Assembly (NCBI GenBank): GCA_013331965.1
Contig: DUFL01000015.1
Span: 1-11,891, forward strand
DNA from: Candidatus Woesearchaeota archaeon
GTDB lineage: Archaea; Nanobdellota; Nanobdellia; Woesearchaeales; UBA10107
Direction of reading: 5' to 3'
DNA length: 11,891 bases
Both the position numbers and the translations under genes were made by a program. Shown in pieces: positions 6,688 through 11,891 of the stretch. Below the pieces are notes generated by a model that saw only the letters and a list, made by a program, of their open reading frames with translations, was not told the origin of the DNA and made no database searches. Within the stretch, counting starts at the first letter, position 1; every line of letters begins with the position of its first letter.

Positions 6688-6692
6688 TTTAG

Positions 6693-9287
6693 ATGACTAA
6701 AGAAGACTTAGAGCTTGATTTAAGCAAAATAACCTTTTCCAGGGAAAAAGCTCTCCATTTCTTCAAAAAATACGGCACTTTCCTGCTAGTTTTGATTCCT
6801 GTTTTGCTGGCGGCATACATAAGGCTTATACCTTCCACTATGCCAATAACAGATGACTGGGCAAGATCAACTGTCGATTCTTACTACAAAAACCAGATTG
6901 GAAATCAGGTAAGAGAACAATACCCTAATTTGCCAAACGAAAACGTCCAGAGCATAATTGACCAGCAATATGCTGAATTCAAAAAACAGAACAAAGCGCT
7001 TGTTCAGCAGCAAATCAAAGAAACATCTAATCAGATAAAATCAAGTTTCCAGGATGAAAACGGCTATATCTACATGCCCGATATAGATCCATATCAATGG
7101 TTAAGATATGCTAGAAATTATATTGAAAAGGGACAAGTTGGAGATGAAGTAAGAGATGGAATCCAATGGGATAACCATATGCTTGCACCAAAAGGAACTG
7201 ATGCGACATCAAGGCCTCACCCGATTATTCTTGCATACTTATACAAAATAATGAAAATATTTTCTTCAAAAATAACTTTAATGCAAAGCGCAACATATTT
7301 CCCAGTCATACTTGCTGCCCTCTCAATAATTCCTGTTTTTTTCATAGCGAAAATATTTGCCGGAAATGTCGGAGGTTTTTTTGCGGGAATAATGATGGCA
7401 ATAAACGGTGCATTCCTTACAAGGACAACATGGGGTCATCCGGATACTGATGTTTATGCTATTTTCTTCGCTGCTTATTTCGCTTGGTTTTTTTTCCTGA
7501 CATTAAATGCTGATAATCTGAAAAAACGCCTTATTCACTCAGCACTTGCCGGTTTATCGATAGGATTATTCAGCTTATTCTGGACAGGATGGTGGTATGT
7601 GTTTGATTTCGCTTTGGCGACATTGGGAATTTATATTCTGTATGTTTTCTTTTTTGAAAATAAAGAAAAATCCTTGAAAGCATTAAAAGAAAATGCAGAA
7701 ATTAAGTCTATTCTTGCTGCAACAGGAATGATAATTCTTGCATCGGCATTATTTGTTACATTATTAACTAATTTCTCTACGTTTACAGGTTCTGTTGCTG
7801 CTCCGTTCAAATTTACAACCATAAAAGAAGCAAGCCATGCTTCATTGTGGCCTAATGTTTATACAACGGTTGCAGAACTCAACCAAGCCTCGTTAAAATC
7901 AATAATAAATATGGCAGGAGGAAATCTTTTCTTTTACATATCCCTAATTGGAATTGCTCTATTACTATTAATAAAAACAGATGGAAAAAGAAAATACATG
8001 CCTTACGCACTTATGTCAATATTCTGGTACATAGGAATACTTTATGCAAGTACAAAGGGGATAAGATTCAGCATGATGATTGTTCCTCCTCTAGCGATTG
8101 GAATCGGCGCAGCCGCGGGAATAATGTATTCGAAATTATCGGAATATCTGACAGATATGGGAATAGACAAAAAAATAACTAAAACAATAACCGTTCTTAT
8201 TTTCCTCGTAATTCTTTTATCGTATGCGAAAGGAGTAGCTGGTTCAATTAAAAGCGACATACCGATAATAAATGATGCATGGTATAATTCCTTGAATAAA
8301 ATAAAGCTTGAATCCCAGCCAAATGCGATAATAAACTCATGGTGGGATTTTGGCCATCATTTCAAATACTTTGCAGACAGAGCAGTAACTTTCGACGGAG
8401 CAAGCCAGAATTCTCCTATGGCTCACTGGATTGGAAAAGTATTGCTGACAGATAAAGAAAAAGAAGCCATCGGCATTTTAAGAATGCTTGACTGCGGCTC
8501 CAATGATGCATTCGAGATATTGAATTCATATGTAAATAATTCCCATCAGACTGTCGATATGCTATACAGCATCGTCATAATGGACAAATCTGGCGCAAAT
8601 TCATACCTAAAAAGCAAGAATATTCCTGATGAAAAGATTTCTGCTGTTCTTGAAAAAACACACTGCAGTCCTCCAGAAAATTATTTCATAACCAGCGAAG
8701 ACATGGTTGGTAAGGCTGCAGTCTGGGCGCACTTTGGAAGCTGGGATTTCAACAGGGCAGATGCATGGATAAATGCAAGAAACTTGCCAAAAGAAGAAGC
8801 AATAAAATACATACAGAAAGCATTTAAAAGCTCAGAAGAAGAGGCTAAAAATGTTTATTTCAAGATTAAAAGCATCACTAACGAAAACGAAGCAAATAAC
8901 TGGATTGCATCATGGCCTGGCTATGGAAACGAGCAGGGATGCTCAGAACAGAACGAAAATCTCGTCTGCGGAGGAGTTTTAATAAATCTTGAAACAAAAG
9001 ATGTGCAGATTTCAACAGACAAAGGGATGCAAAAGCCGGATTCGATAGTTTATTCTGAGAACAATCAATTAATTAAGAAATCATTTGACGATGGAATAGG
9101 GCAAAGCCTGCTTCTTATCCAAAATGGAAATTCCTATAAGATAATAATCACATCTACGCAGCTGACTCAGAGCATTTTCACAAAGTTATTTTTCTATAAC
9201 GGGGTCGGAACTTCCCAGTTCGAAAAATTCAGCGATCAGACAACAATCAACGGAGAAAGAATAATTATCTGGAAGGTAAGATGGTAA
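6693..9287 (+). CDS. aglB: STT3/AglB-family oligosaccharyltransferase catalytic subunit
   Basis: 864 residues. This integral membrane GT-C enzyme transfers a lipid-linked glycan to Asn of NxS/T sequons on the outer face of the membrane. About 12-13 membrane segments lie between residues 28 and 515, followed by a soluble external domain (about 515-864). Family hallmarks: the first acidic motif DIDPYQW at 130-136; the second, DTD at 251-253 in TWGHPDTDVY; the TIxE-type loop motif TVAE at 392-395; and the acceptor-binding signature WWDFGH at 550-555, a WWDYG variant. The DK-type motif is less clear: SEDMVGK (668-674) is in the right region but has D-x3-K spacing. About 80 hydrophilic Gln/Asn/Lys-rich residues (50-128) are inserted between the first membrane segment and the first acidic motif. 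External cysteines 601, 658, 750 and 759 may pair. The stop overlaps the next gene by 7 bases, so the cassette is co-translated. Length fits archaeal AglB. Assignment is secure; the glycan is unknown. Confidence 0.95.
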   Translation: MTKEDLELDLSKITFSREKALHFFKKYGTFLLVLIPVLLAAYIRLIPSTMPITDDWARSTVDSYYKNQIGNQVREQYPNLPNENVQSIIDQQYAEFKKQNKALVQQQIKETSNQIKSSFQDENGYIYMPDIDPYQWLRYARNYIEKGQVGDEVRDGIQWDNHMLAPKGTDATSRPHPIILAYLYKIMKIFSSKITLMQSATYFPVILAALSIIPVFFIAKIFAGNVGGFFAGIMMAINGAFLTRTTWGHPDTDVYAIFFAAYFAWFFFLTLNADNLKKRLIHSALAGLSIGLFSLFWTGWWYVFDFALATLGIYILYVFFFENKEKSLKALKENAEIKSILAATGMIILASALFVTLLTNFSTFTGSVAAPFKFTTIKEASHASLWPNVYTTVAELNQASLKSIINMAGGNLFFYISLIGIALLLLIKTDGKRKYMPYALMSIFWYIGILYASTKGIRFSMMIVPPLAIGIGAAAGIMYSKLSEYLTDMGIDKKITKTITVLIFLVILLSYAKGVAGSIKSDIPIINDAWYNSLNKIKLESQPNAIINSWWDFGHHFKYFADRAVTFDGASQNSPMAHWIGKVLLTDKEKEAIGILRMLDCGSNDAFEILNSYVNNSHQTVDMLYSIVIMDKSGANSYLKSKNIPDEKISAVLEKTHCSPPENYFITSEDMVGKAAVWAHFGSWDFNRADAWINARNLPKEEAIKYIQKAFKSSEEEAKNVYFKIKSITNENEANNWIASWPGYGNEQGCSEQNENLVCGGVLINLETKDVQISTDKGMQKPDSIVYSENNQLIKKSFDDGIGQSLLLIQNGNSYKIIITSTQLTQSIFTKLFFYNGVGTSQFEKFSDQTTINGERIIIWKVRW

Positions 9288-10063
9288 GTCTGAATAATAG
9301 CCCAAAAATAGCAATATTTATTCCGACATACAATGCAGCAAAAACGCTGCCAAGGGTTCTCGACAGGATCCCAAATAAAATAAAACACAATGTAAAAGAA
9401 ATATTCGTTGCTGATGATGAATCAAAAGACAACACATATCTTGTCGGAATCGGATACAAGGAAAAATCAGGCATGAATAATCTTAAGGTTTATCATCATG
9501 CTAAAAATAAAGGTTATGGCGGAAACCAGAAATGGGCCTATCAGTACTGCATAGATAAAGGATATGATGTGGTTGTTATGCTTCACGGAGATGCACAGTA
9601 TGCCCCTGAAAAAATTCCTGATCTGCTTAAGCCGTTCTATGGTAAAAATGTGGACAGGATAGGGATGGTTTTCGGATCAAGAATGAAAGGAGACCCGTTG
9701 AAAGGAGGGATGCCTTTGTATAAATTCCTCGGAAACAAATTCCTTACTATCGTCGAGAATGTAGTGCTTGGTTTGAATCTGTCAGAATACCACAGCGGTT
9801 ACAGAGCATACAACTGCAATAATCTCAGGAAAATTCCTTTTCACTTATGCTCTGATGACTTCCATTTCGATACCGAAATAATAATACAGCTGAAACTTGC
9901 TGGATTTCAGATTCTTGAAACTCCTATTCCGACTTATTATGGAGATGAAAGATCCCACGTCAATGTGATAAGCTACGGAATGAATATTCTAAAAGCTCTT
10001 TATCAATATCTGTTATTCACGACAGGAATCAAAAAAATAAAAAAATATGAAATCAGAGCATGA
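9281..10063 (+). CDS. Family 2 glycosyltransferase, polyprenyl-phosphate sugar synthase (DPM1-like) type
   Basis: 260 residues, GT-A fold. The N-terminal nucleotide-binding strand KIAIFIPTYNAA (9-20) leads to ADDESKDNT (44-52), then NKGYGGNQ (76-83), the metal-binding region LHGDAQYAPE (101-110), GSRMKGD (132-138), and the acceptor-side motif FDTEI (196-200) followed by YYGDERSHV (219-227). It most likely transfers a sugar from a nucleotide donor to a polyprenyl phosphate at the cytoplasmic face, supplying the lipid-linked donor for N-glycan assembly. There is no membrane helix, so it would be peripheral, unlike DPM1 relatives with C-terminal membrane segments. The usual first Asp of DxD is His102. 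It overlaps the AglB gene by 7 bases and the next gene by 4 (ATGA), with GGAAGG just ahead of its ATG inside the AglB end. The specific sugar cannot be told. Family sure, lipid acceptor moderately sure. Confidence 0.88.
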   Translation: MVSLNNSPKIAIFIPTYNAAKTLPRVLDRIPNKIKHNVKEIFVADDESKDNTYLVGIGYKEKSGMNNLKVYHHAKNKGYGGNQKWAYQYCIDKGYDVVVMLHGDAQYAPEKIPDLLKPFYGKNVDRIGMVFGSRMKGDPLKGGMPLYKFLGNKFLTIVENVVLGLNLSEYHSGYRAYNCNNLRKIPFHLCSDDFHFDTEIIIQLKLAGFQILETPIPTYYGDERSHVNVISYGMNILKALYQYLLFTTGIKKIKKYEIRA

Positions 10064-11889
10064 AAATAAAAAAGAGCCAGATTATTTACGGAATTCTTGT
10101 TCTTGTATTTATTTTAAGCGTTCTTCCCTGGATGAAAGAAGGAATTCCGTTTACTGATGATTACAGGCATCATGCATCAAGGGCTTGGTTTGTAAAGGAA
10201 GAGTTTAAGCAGATGCAGTTCTCGGAATGGATGCCGTATATTTATGGCGGATGGCCATTTTTTCATTTCTATCATCCGATGTTTTACCTGATAACAAGTC
10301 CCATCGCAGTATTATTTAATCCCATCTTATTTCTTAAAATTGCAACAATAGCCACTTATGCTATCGCCCTTTTTGGAACTTTCTATGCCGCAAAAGTCCT
10401 GTTCAAAGATGAAGAAATTGCCATGATTACAGCCATTGCTTACTTCATGTCATCCCATTTCCTTTTTCATGCAACAGTTGCAGGAGCTCTTCCAAGATTA
10501 ATGGCAATTGCTCTTGTTCCGCTTGCTTCTTCTTTTTTCATCAAAGCGCTTGAAGAAAACAGTAAAAAGATGGTGGCAGTCAGTGCCGTTTTGCTTGCAG
10601 TTTTATTTATGACTCACATGTCTGTTGCAGTTCCCGTTTTTATCATCTGTTTCATGTACCTTCTGTATAACACATACCTGAATAAAGATTTAAAATCATT
10701 CGGAAAAGGAGTGTTAATATTTATGATTGCAGTCTTATTGTCTGCAGCATGGCTTTTACCTCTTCTTCTTGAAAAAGATTACGGAAATTTTCCGGAAAGC
10801 GAGGAAAAGATTGGTGCACCATATCTTGAACAGTCATTCAGGAACTTCGGAATACATCACAACGGACAGCATTACATAAGAAGCAATTATTTCGGATATG
10901 CTACTTTGGCCCTTGCAATTATCGGATTATTATTCATCAGAAAAAACAATACTGTCAATTTCTTGAAAGTTGGGTTTATCGCTTCAATATTTTTATATTT
11001 CAATATTTTTAGCTTATTGAACTACATTCCTCTATTAAAAACGGCATTGACTGGAAGTTCTTCTTATTTCATAAGCGCCGTCGTATTCAATGCTGCAATG
11101 CTTGCTGGAATGACAGCAAAATCGCTGTCAAAAACATTAAAGAAAAACTATCCAATATATCTAATCGCAGCAATAATATTGATTGAGCTTTATCCCGGAT
11201 TAAATGCTTTTTCATACGGATGGAGCGGCCAAAAAACCGAGAATTTCATCAATCCGCCTGCGCTAATCCAGGCATGGGATTTCATAAAACAGCAGGAGGG
11301 AAACTTTGCAGTGTTTTCTTCGGTTGGCCAGGCATCTGAAATATACCACAACAAGCAGGAATTCGGATTTGACTGGATCGGCTGTCCGCAGTGTGTCCAA
11401 AAAGAAACTTACAGAATCCATAATTCAATATGGCAGAATTTCACAAAAGGGATAAAAGATGACGAGCAGCTCGGATATTTAGGAGTTAAATATTACGTTA
11501 TTCCGTGCCAGCATAAGGTTGAAAATAAGCTTGCGTATACAAACGGAGCAGTATGCGTATATGAAAATGAGAAATTTAAGCCGATGATTGATTCTGAATC
11601 GAAAATAAGTGATGTTAAGTACGGATTAGACAGCTTGTCATTTAAATCAGAGTCCGAAAAAGCCACAGCCACCATAATTAAAATAAATTATTTCAAGCCT
11701 CACTGGCGTGCATACATAAATGGCAATGAAGTTCAGATAAGTGAGGCATGGCCTGAATTCATGTCAATATCTGTTCCTGCAGGACAGAATAAGGTTTTGT
11801 TCAAATACGAAACAAATACCCTGCATATAGTCTCATGGTTCATAACCTTTTTAACCATAGTTTTGGGGGTTTACTATATAAGAAAATGA
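10060..11889 (+). CDS. Multi-pass YfhO/PTPS-related membrane protein, probable GT-C-type glycosyltransferase
   Basis: 609 residues. It begins with a membrane segment at 8-24, then a conserved-looking external loop with GIPFTDDYRHHASR (28-41), where Asp33/Asp34 sit at the place of the GT-C catalytic acidic residues, and YGGWPFFHFYHPMFYL (62-77), characteristic of the 6-pyruvoyl-tetrahydropterin-synthase-related/YfhO membrane family. About ten further membrane segments follow to about 383. Residues about 390-585 are a soluble outer domain ending in the YfhO-type phrase HWRAYINGNEV and PAGQNKVLFKYE, and a last membrane segment lies near 588-606. Cys442 and Cys445 (CPQC), Cys483 and Cys499 are all in the outer domain. 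Despite the PTPS-related name, it is not a pterin enzyme. Its start overlaps the GT2 stop by 4 bases, so it is translationally coupled. Inferred role: adding a sugar from a polyprenyl-phosphate donor to the lipid-linked glycan or to glycoproteins, outside. Family good, exact activity unknown. The gene is complete; the stop lies 2 bases from the window end. Confidence 0.8.
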   Translation: MKIKKSQIIYGILVLVFILSVLPWMKEGIPFTDDYRHHASRAWFVKEEFKQMQFSEWMPYIYGGWPFFHFYHPMFYLITSPIAVLFNPILFLKIATIATYAIALFGTFYAAKVLFKDEEIAMITAIAYFMSSHFLFHATVAGALPRLMAIALVPLASSFFIKALEENSKKMVAVSAVLLAVLFMTHMSVAVPVFIICFMYLLYNTYLNKDLKSFGKGVLIFMIAVLLSAAWLLPLLLEKDYGNFPESEEKIGAPYLEQSFRNFGIHHNGQHYIRSNYFGYATLALAIIGLLFIRKNNTVNFLKVGFIASIFLYFNIFSLLNYIPLLKTALTGSSSYFISAVVFNAAMLAGMTAKSLSKTLKKNYPIYLIAAIILIELYPGLNAFSYGWSGQKTENFINPPALIQAWDFIKQQEGNFAVFSSVGQASEIYHNKQEFGFDWIGCPQCVQKETYRIHNSIWQNFTKGIKDDEQLGYLGVKYYVIPCQHKVENKLAYTNGAVCVYENEKFKPMIDSESKISDVKYGLDSLSFKSESEKATATIIKINYFKPHWRAYINGNEVQISEAWPEFMSISVPAGQNKVLFKYETNTLHIVSWFITFLTIVLGVYYIRK

Positions 11890-11891
11890 AA

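Larger units (their letters stand above)
6528..6692. promoter_or_regulatory. Divergent intergenic regulatory region between surface operon and glycosylation cassette
   Basis: 165 bases without coding potential. It contains back-to-back archaeal promoters (TATA boxes at 6589-6596 and 6654-6661) and a direct repeat AGTACTA at 6581-6587 and 6631-6637, the first overlapping the palindrome TACTAGTA (6583-6590). The repeats lie next to both core promoters and could be an operator for a shared regulator; with only two copies of seven bases, chance is not excluded. Confidence 0.5.

Noticed and set aside
10060..11889. 6-pyruvoyl-tetrahydropterin synthase
   Set aside because: The family name PTPS-related is misleading: the protein is a multi-pass membrane protein with a YfhO-like C-terminal domain and has none of the pterin synthase zinc-binding layout.

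Overview
The window looks like chromosomal sequence from an uncultivated archaeon, most likely a DPANN lineage of the Woesearchaeota/Pacearchaeota type. The reasons are: TTTATATA-type TATA boxes with purine-rich BRE-like elements at three promoters; an archaeal/eukaryotic-type single-subunit oligosaccharyltransferase (STT3/AglB) with a long loop insertion that I associate with DPANN homologues; surface proteins with an N-terminal signal peptide and a single C-terminal membrane anchor; and compact, AT-rich gene packing. This placement is inference, because there is no rRNA or other phylogenetic marker here. Eight protein-coding genes fill almost all of the window. I see no RNA gene, mobile element or CRISPR array. 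The longest gap is about 165 bases.

Left part, minus strand (positions 5 to 6527). Four genes read right to left from one promoter at about 6590, with gaps of 16, 9 and 14 bases. In order of transcription they are: a coiled-coil, single-pass protein with a Cys-rich external module (5259-6527); an exported protein whose C-terminal half reads like a membrane beta-barrel ending in a terminal Phe (3539-5242); a membrane-anchored protein with Ig, cadherin-like, PKD and CARDB-like modules (1808-3529); and a small soluble protein of unknown function (1419-1793). A fifth minus-strand gene (5-1291) has its own promoter and encodes an S-layer-like protein with signal peptide and C-terminal anchor.

Right part, plus strand (6693 to 11889). 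Three overlapping genes form an N-glycosylation cassette: STT3/AglB oligosaccharyltransferase, a family 2 glycosyltransferase of the polyprenyl-phosphate sugar synthase type, and a multi-pass YfhO/PTPS-related membrane protein of the GT-C type. The family 2 enzyme would charge a lipid carrier with sugar on the cytoplasmic side, the GT-C-like protein could use that donor on the outer side, and AglB would transfer the finished glycan to Asn-X-Ser/Thr sites. This order of events is inferred from families.

The two blocks diverge from a shared intergenic region (6528-6692). The left-hand surface proteins carry N-glycosylation sequons and are natural candidate substrates of the right-hand machinery. 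The most unusual item is the barrel-like protein at 3539-5242: outer-membrane-type barrels and the BAM machinery are not an expected part of archaeal cells, and the gene sits in a tight operon with an inner-membrane tether and a surface adhesin-like protein.
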